A stretch of 64,000 nucleotides of DNA from Galbitalea sp036491035 (GTDB lineage: Bacteria; Actinomycetota; Actinomycetes; Actinomycetales; Microbacteriaceae): the NCBI GenBank assembly GCA_036491035.1, contig DASXCU010000051.1, positions 47,849 through 111,848 of the forward strand. Direction: 5' to 3'. The position numbers and the translations under genes were made by a program. Below, in pieces: positions 27,758 to 35,924 of this stretch. The notes beneath the pieces are model-generated. The model was given only the letters and a program-made list of their open reading frames with translations. It did not search any database and was not told where the DNA came from. The stretch's first letter is position 1, and every line of letters begins with the position of its first letter.

Positions 27758-28094
27758 GAATCCGTTCCCGTCCCTTCGCCAGTCGCGAATTGATGTCGAC
27801 TGGATCTCGACCCCACTGAGGACAATGCAGCCGGGATTGCATCCGCTCCGATGGTGCGCCTGCCTCGGGGTCTGGGAAACAGCGCCCGCTCGGACGGACC
27901 GGCTGGTGAACTGATATAAAAATACTTCGGTGTCGGGCATGGTGAGCGATTTCTTCCAGAAATCAGGGAGGGGTTGTGGCCAAAGTTGATTCGTTGTAGA
28001 CGCTGGAAATGCCTGAACCTCCTTGCGGCCGCGGCGGCGCGGCCATAATTCACAGTGCGGAGACGTACGAGTTGCACAGAGAGGGGCGGCACTG
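27758..28094. other. Intergenic region between divergent cassette A genes
   Basis: This 337-bp gap separates the leftward small gene from the rightward GAF-ANTAR pair. It contains an AT-rich patch (about 27910-27930, GATATAAAAATAC) likely to hold promoter elements, and a GC-rich GCGGCCGCGGCGGCGCGGCC block at about 28025-28044. No paired hairpins of the ANTAR target type were recognised by eye, and no convincing gene lies here. Confidence 0.4.
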
Positions 28095-28808
28095 ATGGTC
28101 GATGAGGTCGTGCGGTCGATCGACGCGATTTTGTCCATGCAGGGGCGGGAGTCGGAGCTCTGGCAGCCGGTGCTCGAACGGGTGCCCATGGACGGTGTGT
28201 CGATCTCCACCCTCGCCATGTTCCTCGGCACTGAGACCGTCGCCGCGAGCGACGACATTGCTGCGCGCGTCGATGAGGCTCAGTTCGACCTGGGCGAGGG
28301 TCCGTGCTGGGATGCGTTCCGCTCCGGCCGCCCGGTGCACGAACCAAACCTTCCGGAACCGGCGCTCAATCGCTGGCCCGCTCTCGCCGAGGCGATGCAG
28401 AACGAACTGGTGAGCGCCCTGTTCGCGTTTCCGCTCACGTTCGGCTCACTGGATCTCGGAGCCATGGACCTCTACGCGCGGAGGCCGGGGGAAATGCGCG
28501 CCGAGGACGTCGAGGTCGCCAGCCGACTTGCAGACGCCATCGCGAGGGTGGTCATCGCACAGGCGCTCGCCGCGAGTGACGAGCCCGAGAGCCAGATCGT
28601 GAGCGGCCAGTTCTCGCGACGAGTCGTGCATCAGGCCACCGGATATGTCATCGCCCAGCTTGGGTTATCACCAGAAGATGCGCTGCTGCTCATCCATGCC
28701 CACGCTTTCGCGTCGACGAGGCCGGTGGTGGAGGTGGCCGCCGACATCGTGGAGCGGCGACTGACGTTCGGTACGAACGCCGGAAAAATTGGTACCACAG
28801 ATGAGTGA
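28095..28808 (+). CDS. GAF and ANTAR domain protein 1, cassette A
   Basis: A 237-residue regulator. An N-terminal GAF domain (about residues 20-165) carries the motif FDLGEGPCWDA with Cys71, and a C-terminal ANTAR RNA-binding domain (about residues 180-232) reads RRVVHQATGYVIAQLGLSPE. ANTAR proteins bind paired RNA hairpins and act as antiterminators. ATG 28095 has a GAGAGG site upstream. It is strongly similar to the product at 59928, and its last eight bases overlap the second GAF-ANTAR gene. The ligand of the GAF domain is unknown. Confidence 0.88.
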   Translation: MVDEVVRSIDAILSMQGRESELWQPVLERVPMDGVSISTLAMFLGTETVAASDDIAARVDEAQFDLGEGPCWDAFRSGRPVHEPNLPEPALNRWPALAEAMQNELVSALFAFPLTFGSLDLGAMDLYARRPGEMRAEDVEVASRLADAIARVVIAQALAASDEPESQIVSGQFSRRVVHQATGYVIAQLGLSPEDALLLIHAHAFASTRPVVEVAADIVERRLTFGTNAGKIGTTDE

Positions 28809-29514
28809 TGAAGTGAACCGTGACGAGGTTCTGGAGACTTTCGCCTCGCTGGCCGACACCCTGGTGGCGGACTACGACGTGGTGGACCTCCTTCAGACGC
28901 TCGTCACGGCCTGCGCACGGCTGCTCGATATCTCGGAGGCGGGCCTGCTTCTCGCGGACGACGGCGGGGAACTCGAGTTGGTGGCTTCGACCAGCGAGGC
29001 GAGTCGTCTCGTCGAGGTTCTGCAGCTGAGCGCCAACGCGGGCCCCTGTATCGAGTCCTATCGGTCGGGTCAGATCGTGGCTGTACCGGACATCTCGGTG
29101 GTTGATGCGCGGTGGGCGCACTTCAGGGATGAGACGCTTGAGTTAGGTTTTCGCTCGGTTTATGCGATTCCGCTGCGGCTCCGCGACGTGACGATCGGAA
29201 CGCTCAACCTTCTGAGACATGAGGTCGGCCAGCCGGACCCTCGCGATGTGCGCGTGTCGCGGGCACTCGCGAATGTGGCGACGATCGGAATTCTGCACGA
29301 GCGAGCGGTCAGGGATTCCCGTGTCGTCGAGGCACAACTCCGGCTTGCGCTCGATTCTCGCGTGGTCATCGAACAGGCGAAGGGGCTGATTTCCTACCAG
29401 AAGGGGGTCGCCGTCGAGGAGGCCTTCGAGCTGCTCAGGTCGTATTCGCGGTCCAGTCGCCGGCGTCTCTCGGACGTCGCCGACGACGTCGTTCATCGCA
29501 GACTCGAACTGTAG
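28801..29514 (+). CDS. GAF and ANTAR domain protein 2, cassette A
   Basis: A 237-residue GAF-ANTAR protein. Residues 17-35 (LADTLVADYDVVDLLQTLV) are identical to the paralogue at 60635, and STSEASRLVE is also shared. The GAF motif NAGPCIES holds Cys83. The ANTAR domain SRVVIEQAKGLISYQKGVAV, with the following LLRSYSRSSRRRLSDVADDVV, is canonical. It is translationally coupled to the preceding GAF-ANTAR gene, so the two proteins may act as a heteromer. The position of the GPC motif is the same in both paralogues. Confidence 0.9.
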   Translation: MSDEVNRDEVLETFASLADTLVADYDVVDLLQTLVTACARLLDISEAGLLLADDGGELELVASTSEASRLVEVLQLSANAGPCIESYRSGQIVAVPDISVVDARWAHFRDETLELGFRSVYAIPLRLRDVTIGTLNLLRHEVGQPDPRDVRVSRALANVATIGILHERAVRDSRVVEAQLRLALDSRVVIEQAKGLISYQKGVAVEEAFELLRSYSRSSRRRLSDVADDVVHRRLEL

Positions 29515-29543
29515 AACGCCAGACGCCACGTGGTTTACCGGAT

Positions 29544-29553
29544 GTCAAGCCCT
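29544..29553 (+). promoter_or_regulatory. GTCAAGCCCT box upstream of small cassette gene
   Basis: The 10-mer GTCAAGCCCT lies with GTCAAG ending 37 nt before ATG 29587. The same 10-mer is found at 55630 and 59752 with 38-39 nt to an ATG, and GTCAAG lies 37 nt before the paralogous gene starting at 59679. It may be a -35 element of an alternative sigma factor or an activator site. No common -10 could be recognised. Confidence 0.4.
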
Positions 29554-29586
29554 TACTTCGATTTCGGACCTTTCTAGCCTAAGAAC

Positions 29587-29940
29587 ATGAAGCACGTGAC
29601 CTATGCGGAAAAGTCGATGCTCGTGGGCGATGAAGCGGCCGAGCTGATCATGGAATGCGCTGCCGCGATAATCCGTGCTCACACCGCCGACACTGTCAAT
29701 TTGAAAGCGATCGGATCGGACGGCAACATCGTCGAGGCAACCTTTCTTTTGGGAGAGGGCGCACCGCTCATGGCGGAAACGGCCACGGCACAGATCGAAG
29801 AGCCCGATAATTCGGAACCGATCGACTACATGCGTACACGAATGCGCCTCCTGAAGTCCCCGCCCGTCGTCATGGCCGTTGAGCCGAGCGAGATCGATTC
29901 GTTCGGCGATTACGGGCAGGCGCGACAGAACGGATACTGA
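29587..29940 (+). CDS. Small cassette protein (117 aa), cassette A
   Basis: A 117-residue soluble acidic protein, exactly the same length as the product at 61442 and related to it and to the product at 59359-59679. All three start MK(H/L/R), have a Leu/Gly stretch (SMLVGDEAAELI here) and a VN/VE strand followed by DG or NG. They look like small alpha/beta proteins of unknown function. No strong ribosome-binding site is seen before the ATG. It follows the GAF-ANTAR pair by 72 nt, which suggests a possible target of antitermination. Confidence 0.75.
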   Translation: MKHVTYAEKSMLVGDEAAELIMECAAAIIRAHTADTVNLKAIGSDGNIVEATFLLGEGAPLMAETATAQIEEPDNSEPIDYMRTRMRLLKSPPVVMAVEPSEIDSFGDYGQARQNGY

Positions 29941-29947
29941 CTCAAAC

Positions 29948-30190
29948 ATGAGCAAACCCAACTGGGAGTCCGAATCCACCCATGTTCAGGAAATCAATCC
30001 CGGGCAATGGCGGGTGAGTGACGTCCGCGAGCGGGAGGCCGACGGTATGTCGGTGTTCGGCTTTGTCGAACAGACCGAGGTGGGATACGAGGCTACCTGC
30101 ATCAACGACCCCAGCGTTCGTCGCGCATTCATGACCCTGTACCAGGCAATTGAATATCTGGCTGCGGACCATCGGCAGGGTGCCAGGTGA
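29948..30190 (+). CDS. Small cassette protein (80 aa), cassette A
   Basis: An 80-residue protein starting seven bases after the previous gene, so co-translated. Its layout, PGQWRVSDVREREADGMSVF then GFVEQTEVGYEATC and RRAFMTLYQAIEYLA, is a short beta-sheet followed by a helix. The product at 62535 has the same pattern (W, G-x-VEF, F-x-V, R-x-F-x-SLxDA), so it may be a distant paralogue. No function is known. The frame is preferred over the longer one starting at 29879, which overlaps the upstream gene. Confidence 0.65.
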   Translation: MSKPNWESESTHVQEINPGQWRVSDVREREADGMSVFGFVEQTEVGYEATCINDPSVRRAFMTLYQAIEYLAADHRQGAR

Positions 30191-30237
30191 GGGGGCTCCC
30201 AGTCGCCCGTGTCGGCTTACTTACCAATGACGGACGG

Positions 30238-31011
30238 CTACGTGCCAAAATCGCGGTCGGTCAGGAGCGACGTGATTACGTGTGCCCAGTTCGGGCGTCC
30301 GAATAGGTGGCCCTGGCCGCGGTCGCATTGCAATTCTCGCGCAAGGGCGAGGTGCGTTTGGGTCTCGATTCCTTCCGCGACAACCCGCATACCTCGGGCG
30401 TGAGCGGTCTCGACCACCGCCTTCAGCAGGAGAGGCGACGCGTCCGCTTCCTGGATCAGTGAGCGGTCGATCTTGATCTCTCTTGCTGGAAGGCCGACCA
30501 GATCCGCGAGCGCCGAGTATCCACTGCCGAAGTCGTCGACCGAAACTGTGAGCCCGACATCCGCGAGCTCCGTGAGCCGCGAAATGCCATCCGCGCTGTC
30601 GACGACGGGGAGGGATTCGGTGATTTCGATGACCAGCCTGCTCGGATCGATCCGGTGCTCGAGGAAATTCTGCTGCAGGCGGTCCAGAAAGTCGGGATGT
30701 TTGAGCTGGAGCGCCGACACGTTTATGGCGACTTCGAGATCGAATCCTCGAGAATTCCATTCGGCCAGTTGACCCACGGCTTCATCGATCATGCCGACTC
30801 CGATCTCATCGATCAGCCCGTGTGCCTCCGCGAGCGGAATGAAAATGCCGGGCGGGACCAAGCCGTAGCCCGGATGGTGCCATCGAGCGAGTGCCTCAAC
30901 GGCAACGATCTCGAGAGAGTCCAGGTCAACCTGCGGCTGATACGCGGCGACGATCTCGCCGCGCTGGACCGCGCCATGCAGATCGGACACGAGGTCCATT
31001 GGTAGTGCCAT
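30238..31011 (-). CDS. EAL domain cyclic-di-GMP phosphodiesterase
   Basis: A 257-residue stand-alone EAL domain. Catalytic and metal-binding residues are visible: Glu in VEALARW, Asn in INVSALQL, Glu in IEITES, the Asp pair in VDDFGSGYSAL, Lys in IKIDRSL, Glu in VAEGIET and Gln in GQGHLFGRP. It should hydrolyse c-di-GMP to pGpG in the cytoplasm. No sensory or membrane segment precedes the domain. ATG 31011 is preferred, with GAGAGA just upstream, over TTG 31026. It is convergent with cassette A; a functional link is possible but unproven. Confidence 0.9.
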   Translation of the reverse strand: MALPMDLVSDLHGAVQRGEIVAAYQPQVDLDSLEIVAVEALARWHHPGYGLVPPGIFIPLAEAHGLIDEIGVGMIDEAVGQLAEWNSRGFDLEVAINVSALQLKHPDFLDRLQQNFLEHRIDPSRLVIEITESLPVVDSADGISRLTELADVGLTVSVDDFGSGYSALADLVGLPAREIKIDRSLIQEADASPLLLKAVVETAHARGMRVVAEGIETQTHLALARELQCDRGQGHLFGRPNWAHVITSLLTDRDFGT

Positions 31012-31734
31012 CGCCGTCTCTCTCAACTGAAAATTTCCGCGAGCAAAACGTGCGAGGTCCGGGCACTACGTTAATCCTGCAACGGTTTTGGCGATTCGCA
31101 TTGCGGGTTGACAACGCAGTGCCGCTCTCGCCCTGTCAATCCCTGACGCCCATTGGCGTCTGGTGCATAGCGGGGGCAGGTATGGAGCTCCGTTAGGTTT
31201 GCCTTTTGTCCGTTCCCGGACAGCGCGCTCGAGCCGCACCTCGATGCCGTAGCAATCATCCAGCCGGCGGGGACCACTACGGATGCGGACCAGGTGCGGG
31301 GGAGTTCCTGGGGCGTCTTTGCCGCAGAGTGAGGCGGCGACCCGCTCATGGCCACGCGCCGAGGCGATCACCTTGCCGGGGGCGAAATGATTGTGGCGTG
31401 CCACTGGCGGCATCCGGTCGCCGATTGTCCGCTCTCGGGTGACGACGTACACGACGCGCTGCGTGCGATGGATGGCCTCACTCGGACCATTGCCCACGAG
31501 AAAGAGGACTTCGTTCTGGAGATCTTCGCGAGAAGCCGGGACTTCGTCGCTCGTCGGGAGGGCCTCGTCTATGAGCACGGGCGAGGAACCCGGCCCGTCA
31601 GCTCTTCGGCGAGAGAGCGCAACTGATCCCGGAGGTATCCGGCGTAGCCACGCTCACACTGTGGCCCGTATAACGCCGCGACCGTCCGATGGGAAGCCCT
31701 GTAGTGATCCGACTGAGGTTCGTAGCGTCGAACT
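31012..31734. other. Long gap with no confident gene
   Basis: This 723-bp stretch lies between the leftward EAL gene and the rightward SDR gene. Overlapping open frames on both strands (31387-31626 forward, 31066-31578 reverse) have acceptable codon bias over part of their length but no recognisable protein. The sequence at 31080-31200 is less GC-rich. Promoters of both flanking genes must lie here. GGGAAGCCCT at 31691-31700 is an 8/10 match to the GTCAAGCCCT box, at the same distance from the SDR ATG. Confidence 0.4.
31387..31626 (+). CDS. Doubtful hypothetical protein (79 aa)
   Basis: An open frame from ATG 31387, with codon third positions mostly G or C, encodes a mixed-charge protein (MIVACHWRHPVADCPLSGDD at its start). 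An upstream in-frame ATG at 31348 is possible. No family was recognised, and a reverse-strand frame over the same bases is equally open. Either may be spurious; it is listed because the region is otherwise empty. Confidence 0.25.
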   Translation: MIVACHWRHPVADCPLSGDDVHDALRAMDGLTRTIAHEKEDFVLEIFARSRDFVARREGLVYEHGRGTRPVSSSARERN

Positions 31735-32631
31735 ATGCCGAACGAAACGATGTACACACCAAAGGATCCGACGAAGCTGTACCCGCAGCCCCCGTTCAAG
31801 AAGCAGAAACAGGCTGCCCCGGGGACCATTCACGATATGGATCCGCAGCCCGACCATGGCGAGAGTTCCTACGTCGGCAGCGGCAGACTCGCTGGTCGGA
31901 GAGCGATCGTGACCGGGGCCGATTCCGGGATCGGTCGCGCGGTCGCCATCGCATTCGCGCGAGAGGGTGCAGATGTCGCCATCAACTTCCTGCCCGAGGA
32001 ATCTGAGCAGGGCCAGGAGGTGGCGGGTTTGATCACCGACGCGGGGCGAACAGTCGCCGTGATCCCGGGAGACCTGAAAGACGAGGCATTCAATGTCGAG
32101 CTGGTCGAGCGGGCGGTCAGGGAGCTCGGCGGAATCGACATCCTCGCGTTTGTGGCCGGCACAATGCCGACCATCGACAGCATCGCGGACTTCTCCACCT
32201 CGACCTTTGACGACGTTCTCAAAACCAACGTTTACTCCATTTTCTGGATGACGAAGGCAGCCCTTCCCCACCTCAGGCCGGGGTCATCGATCGTCACCAC
32301 GTCTTCGCAGCAGGGCTTTCGCGCGTCGCCGCAACTCGTCGAGTACGCCGTCTCCAAGGCGGGGATCGTCAACTGGACCCGCGGCATGTCCGCCCAACTG
32401 CTCGACATGGGCATTCGCGTAAACAGCGTCGCGCCGGGGCCGGTATGGACACCGCTTCAGCCGTCGTTCGTGCCCAACGAGAAGATCGAGAGTTTCGGGT
32501 CGGAGTCGCCTATGAAACGTCCGGCACAGCCCGCCGAGCTTGCTCCGGCGTTCGTGTTCCTCGCCTCGCAGGAGTCGAGTTACGTCACCGGCGAAACGCT
32601 GGCGGTCACGGGCGGGACCCCACTGCACTAG
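31735..32631 (+). CDS. SDR family oxidoreductase (YhxC/YghA-like)
   Basis: A 298-residue short-chain dehydrogenase with the extended polar N-terminus (TKLYPQPPFKKQKQAAPGT) characteristic of the YhxC/YghA group, often linked to general stress. The cofactor motif is VTGADSGIGRAVA, the catalytic Ser lies in VTTSSQQG and Tyr/Lys in YAVSKAG. The C-terminal SSYVTGETLAVTGGTPLH is typical. Substrate is unknown; members reduce aldehydes or ketones with NADPH. It stands alone and carries a near-match to the GTCAAGCCCT box 38 nt upstream. Confidence 0.9.
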   Translation: MPNETMYTPKDPTKLYPQPPFKKQKQAAPGTIHDMDPQPDHGESSYVGSGRLAGRRAIVTGADSGIGRAVAIAFAREGADVAINFLPEESEQGQEVAGLITDAGRTVAVIPGDLKDEAFNVELVERAVRELGGIDILAFVAGTMPTIDSIADFSTSTFDDVLKTNVYSIFWMTKAALPHLRPGSSIVTTSSQQGFRASPQLVEYAVSKAGIVNWTRGMSAQLLDMGIRVNSVAPGPVWTPLQPSFVPNEKIESFGSESPMKRPAQPAELAPAFVFLASQESSYVTGETLAVTGGTPLH

Positions 32632-32648
32632 TTGTACTGCCCAGCGCA

Positions 32649-33986
32649 CTAGTCAGTGACGATCGACCGCTCTCGTTCGCCCCTCGTTTCTCGGAGATGC
32701 GCCACAACGCGGTCGGGCTTCAGGCGTCGGAATGGCAAGTTGGCGGACGGTTCACGAGACAGCACTGAGTTGTAGCGGCCCATCGACCCGATATCCCGCG
32801 GCGAGATGTCCGTGCGCAGCGCGATCATCCGCGGGCTCGATCCGGCTTCGCGCACTGCCCGCTCGTAGTCGGCCGGATAGGCGACGCCCGGTGACTCGGC
32901 ACCGTGCTGGAAAATGAGCACGTTGACCTGATGGTATGGCTCGGAGTGAGCAAGGTGGAAACGCAGGGAATCGACGGCGGACTGCACCCCGAAGTAGGTC
33001 CAGAACGGTACGAGGCCGAGATCGATCGTTCGCCACGCGTCCCCGAGCACGAACGACGGGACGAGAAGCCGGTCCGCGGACCCGCCGCGGTCCCAAGTCC
33101 ATTGCCGCAGCAACAGCGCGACGGGATGCGCCGCCTCCTGCGGACCGTCGACGCGAATCTCAAGCACCGGATGACCGTGGCTCGCAGCCCACTCCCGAAC
33201 GGCTGCGCTGAACGATGGGTCGGCTCCCCATTCGGCTTCGGACGAGACCTCGTCGGCGGCTGGCGTGTTCGGCAACGCCAGGTACTCGTCCGCGGTGAGA
33301 CCGCCGCGACCCCCGGACTGGAATACGTGGCGCTCGCCCACTCGGGTGACCTTCCACATCGACTCGTCGTTGACGAGAAAGATCGGTGCTCGATCGTGCA
33401 GGCGGGTCTCCAGGAACCGCCGGTAGGCACGCGGAAGCCGGGTCCACTTGGTGCGAAAGTAGGCCATCCTGGCGACCATCAGTTCGTCCTGTGTGGAGTC
33501 GTGCATCTGGTGCAGCACTATGTCCGGATTGGCATTCGAAAGCGCCGGTCCGACCGTGCGACCGAACTCGAGCGCCTGGTCGGGCCGGTCGGCCTTTCCC
33601 GAGTGGCGAACCGGCACCAGCAGTGTGCCGGGTAACCAGGGCGCCTGCATCGCCGCGGCGAGCTCCATCAGCGCACCATTGCTCGATCCGATGAACAGCG
33701 CCGGATAATCGGCACGCGGATACGCGTCGGCGAAGGAAGCGGCGACCCGCTGCATGTCGACCTCGCCGAGCCGGGCGGGATCGATTCCCTCCGACGCGCC
33801 GAAACGGGCGTATACGGCCTTGACGAGCGGCCACGGAAGATGCCCGAGGCCACGCACCGCTGTTCCGGTCAGCTGAGATTGTCCCAGGTGGCCGAACATG
33901 CGGCGCTCGAGAGCCGCGACCGTTGCCGCGTGCAGCACGCTTGCCGAATCGAAGGAAGCGACCACATCTTTCGGGTCGAGGCTCAC
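32649..33986 (-). CDS. Uncharacterised protein (445 aa) with hydrolase-like GSSNG motif
   Basis: A 445-residue cytoplasmic protein that I do not recognise. YPALFIGSSNGALMELAAAM looks like a serine-nucleophile elbow (GxSxG), so it may be a large alpha/beta-type hydrolase, with His residues in SHGHPVLEIRVDGP and FQHGAESPGVAY as candidate bases. The GTG start at 33986 overlaps the stop of the upstream hydrolase gene (GTGA). The frame that extends to 34142 is only overlap. Tight coupling of two hydrolase-like proteins suggests a shared substrate or complex. Confidence 0.65.
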   Translation of the reverse strand: MSLDPKDVVASFDSASVLHAATVAALERRMFGHLGQSQLTGTAVRGLGHLPWPLVKAVYARFGASEGIDPARLGEVDMQRVAASFADAYPRADYPALFIGSSNGALMELAAAMQAPWLPGTLLVPVRHSGKADRPDQALEFGRTVGPALSNANPDIVLHQMHDSTQDELMVARMAYFRTKWTRLPRAYRRFLETRLHDRAPIFLVNDESMWKVTRVGERHVFQSGGRGGLTADEYLALPNTPAADEVSSEAEWGADPSFSAAVREWAASHGHPVLEIRVDGPQEAAHPVALLLRQWTWDRGGSADRLLVPSFVLGDAWRTIDLGLVPFWTYFGVQSAVDSLRFHLAHSEPYHQVNVLIFQHGAESPGVAYPADYERAVREAGSSPRMIALRTDISPRDIGSMGRYNSVLSREPSANLPFRRLKPDRVVAHLRETRGERERSIVTD

Positions 33987-34651
33987 TTCGCATCCCCCGT
34001 AGTCAGTTCGCCGACGAGCTTCACGAATCGCTCCGAATCTCCCACCGGCCAGGAATGCGCGGCGTGTTCCAGCAGAACGAAATTCGCTCCGACATGCCGT
34101 GCCAGCAACTCGGCATACTGGGTCGAGCTGAGCGTGTTCCACACCGGCTGAACAATCGTTGTTGGCCCATCGAAAGAGGGAAGCACATCCTCGAGCCTGA
34201 CGTCGAGCGCCGAGAGAAAGCCGGCGAGGATGCGCGGAAACCCTGCCCTCGACCAGTCCGGCAACTGCAGGCCGAAACCCCGATCACCTTCCTGCTTGCG
34301 AAACAGCCACGCACCGAGGAGTCGCAGTGGCGTCCGATCTCCTGGATCAACCATGGGACTGACGAGCATGAGCCGCCGCACGGTCTCGCTCTGCACCGCG
34401 GTGATCGCCGCCGACTGCGTCCCCACCGAGAGCCCGATCAGAAGGTCAACCGGTTTGCCGGTCCTGTCCAGCCTTCCGGCCAATTGTGATCCGTACGATT
34501 TCAGAAGTTTCGGCACTCCACGCCAGGCCGGTGCGGGAAGAAGCGTCACGTCGTAGCCATGGTCGGCGAGAGCCTGCGCTGCGTCGAGTGCATAGCTGCG
34601 CACAGCCAGTCCTGGCACGATCACGATCCTGGTTGCTCGCGAGTTATCCAT
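33983..34651 (-). CDS. Alpha/beta hydrolase
   Basis: A 222-residue alpha/beta hydrolase. The first strand is RIVIVPGLAVRSYALDAAQA, the nucleophile elbow LLIGLSVGTQSA (GxSxG), and the base His probably lies in LEHAAHSWPVGDS near the end. Length is short but normal for the family. ATG 34651 is preferred over TTG 34687. It is followed, with a 4-nt overlap, by the 445-residue protein. The role is unknown. Confidence 0.78.
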   Translation of the reverse strand: MDNSRATRIVIVPGLAVRSYALDAAQALADHGYDVTLLPAPAWRGVPKLLKSYGSQLAGRLDRTGKPVDLLIGLSVGTQSAAITAVQSETVRRLMLVSPMVDPGDRTPLRLLGAWLFRKQEGDRGFGLQLPDWSRAGFPRILAGFLSALDVRLEDVLPSFDGPTTIVQPVWNTLSSTQYAELLARHVGANFVLLEHAAHSWPVGDSERFVKLVGELTTGDAK

Positions 34652-34836
34652 CCGTTCAAGCTCAGCGGGACGCGCCTTGCCGAACAAGGCCTTGCACCGC
34701 GTTGGCCAACGTGTCAGTGAACGGAGTCGACCACATCATCCATTGCGAAAACCAACTTTGCAACGGGGTTGAACGCGCAGGACGGTGCCGGTAATCCTGA
34801 TAGAGGGCACCGGCGTGCCCGGAAAGTGATGGACCC

Positions 34837-35292
34837 GTGAGCAGCCGTAGCAGATCGAAGCTTCTCGAGGCGGCGCTGGTCGCGCGGCACGACGTACGCA
34901 CCGGGCGGTTCGAGCGCAGCTTGTCCGGCCTGACCGCGGTCGGCGCGGCCGTTGTGACCGCGGAGATCTTTTTCGAGCACGACAGCGCCAGTTTCGGAAA
35001 CAAGTGGATGTGGGCGCCGATCGCTCTGGGTCCGCTCGGAATAGTCGCCGGTGTCGCGGGGGTCTTCAGCAAGCGAGCGGCAAAGACGGCATTGCCAGTG
35101 GTGTCCGCGATCGTGGTGGCGAACGGGCTCCAGGGCGCCGTGCTGCATGCACGCGGCATCCATCAGAAACCGGGCGGCTTCAAGAACTTCCGCTACAACA
35201 TGGAAATGGGCCCGCCGTTGCTCGCCCCGCTACTTGTGACCGTCGTGGGAGGAATGGGATTGCTCGCGGCGGTGCTGAGGCGGGAGAAATGA
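34837..35292 (+). CDS. Small membrane protein heading the GMC dehydrogenase operon
   Basis: A 151-residue protein with about four hydrophobic segments (around residues 30-47, 63-80, 84-102 and 128-146). The loop HARGIHQKPGGFKNFRYNME contains His residues and resembles predicted membrane proteins next to gluconate-2-dehydrogenase subunits. It may anchor the dehydrogenase or pass electrons to the membrane. GTG 34837 is the start. Its stop overlaps the ATG of the next gene (ATGA), so it is the first gene of a four-gene operon. Confidence 0.75.
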   Translation: MSSRSRSKLLEAALVARHDVRTGRFERSLSGLTAVGAAVVTAEIFFEHDSASFGNKWMWAPIALGPLGIVAGVAGVFSKRAAKTALPVVSAIVVANGLQGAVLHARGIHQKPGGFKNFRYNMEMGPPLLAPLLVTVVGGMGLLAAVLRREK

Positions 35293-35924
35293 CCTCACTT
35301 CCGCTCGGCGAACAGTACGGAGGCGGTCGGTTTCCGGGGTTCGATGTACTGGGACAGGCAGCGCACTGGGATCAGGCCACTCGAGACCTGATCGAGTCGC
35401 GGATTGCAAAGCGCGGCGCACTGCGCTTCTTTAGTCGGCTCGAGGCGCGGGTGGCCGCCGAGTTGTTCGACCAGCTCCTCGACCAGCACTCAGAACCGCG
35501 TGTGCCCGTCCTCGAAATGGTGGATGCGCGCCTGGCGAAGGACGAGACGGACGGCTGGCGATACGAGACGATGCCCAAGGATCCGGACGCCTGGCGTCGC
35601 TCCCTCGCGGCGCTCGACGCCGACGCGGTCGCGCGCTACGGCACCGATTTCGCCTCGCTCGATCGTGGCAGCCAGGCGGTGCTCATTCGATCCGTGCAGG
35701 CCCTCGGCGACGAGCTCTGGCATGGGATGCCGGCGACACAGCTCTGGAGCCTGTGGACGCGCTACGCCTGCACGGCGTTCTACTCTCACCCGCTCGCGTG
35801 GCAGGAGATGGGGTTCGCCGGGCCCGCGTATCCCCGTGGCTACAAGAACATCGGCATCGATCGACTGGAGTCATTCGAGGTCGTCGACCACCATCCCGAA
35901 ATCGATGCGCGGGCGGACTCGTGA
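35289..35924 (+). CDS. Gluconate 2-dehydrogenase subunit 3 family protein
   Basis: A 211-residue protein. Its C-terminal part CTAFYSHPLAWQEMGFAGPA then YPRGY is the signature of gluconate 2-dehydrogenase subunit 3, the small partner that matures or stabilises the GMC flavoprotein. No twin-arginine signal is visible, unlike many family members, so export is uncertain. The ATG at 35289 overlaps the upstream stop, and the TGA stop overlaps the GTG of the GMC gene: three genes coupled in a row. Confidence 0.85.
   Translation: MTSLPLGEQYGGGRFPGFDVLGQAAHWDQATRDLIESRIAKRGALRFFSRLEARVAAELFDQLLDQHSEPRVPVLEMVDARLAKDETDGWRYETMPKDPDAWRRSLAALDADAVARYGTDFASLDRGSQAVLIRSVQALGDELWHGMPATQLWSLWTRYACTAFYSHPLAWQEMGFAGPAYPRGYKNIGIDRLESFEVVDHHPEIDARADS

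Noticed and set aside
27758..28258. Extension of the cassette A DUF7882-type gene to a 293-residue protein
   Set aside because: The extra N-terminus has no counterpart in the paralogue at 61930 and runs into the GAF-ANTAR gene on the opposite strand.
29515..29586. ANTAR-type paired hairpins ahead of the small cassette genes
   Set aside because: No two adjacent stems with six-base loops could be paired by eye here or at 61358-61441; needs a covariance search.
31066..31578. Reverse-strand 170-codon frame in the 31-kb gap
   Set aside because: Codon bias fades in its second half, there is no ribosome-binding site or recognisable sequence, and it overlaps an equally open forward frame.
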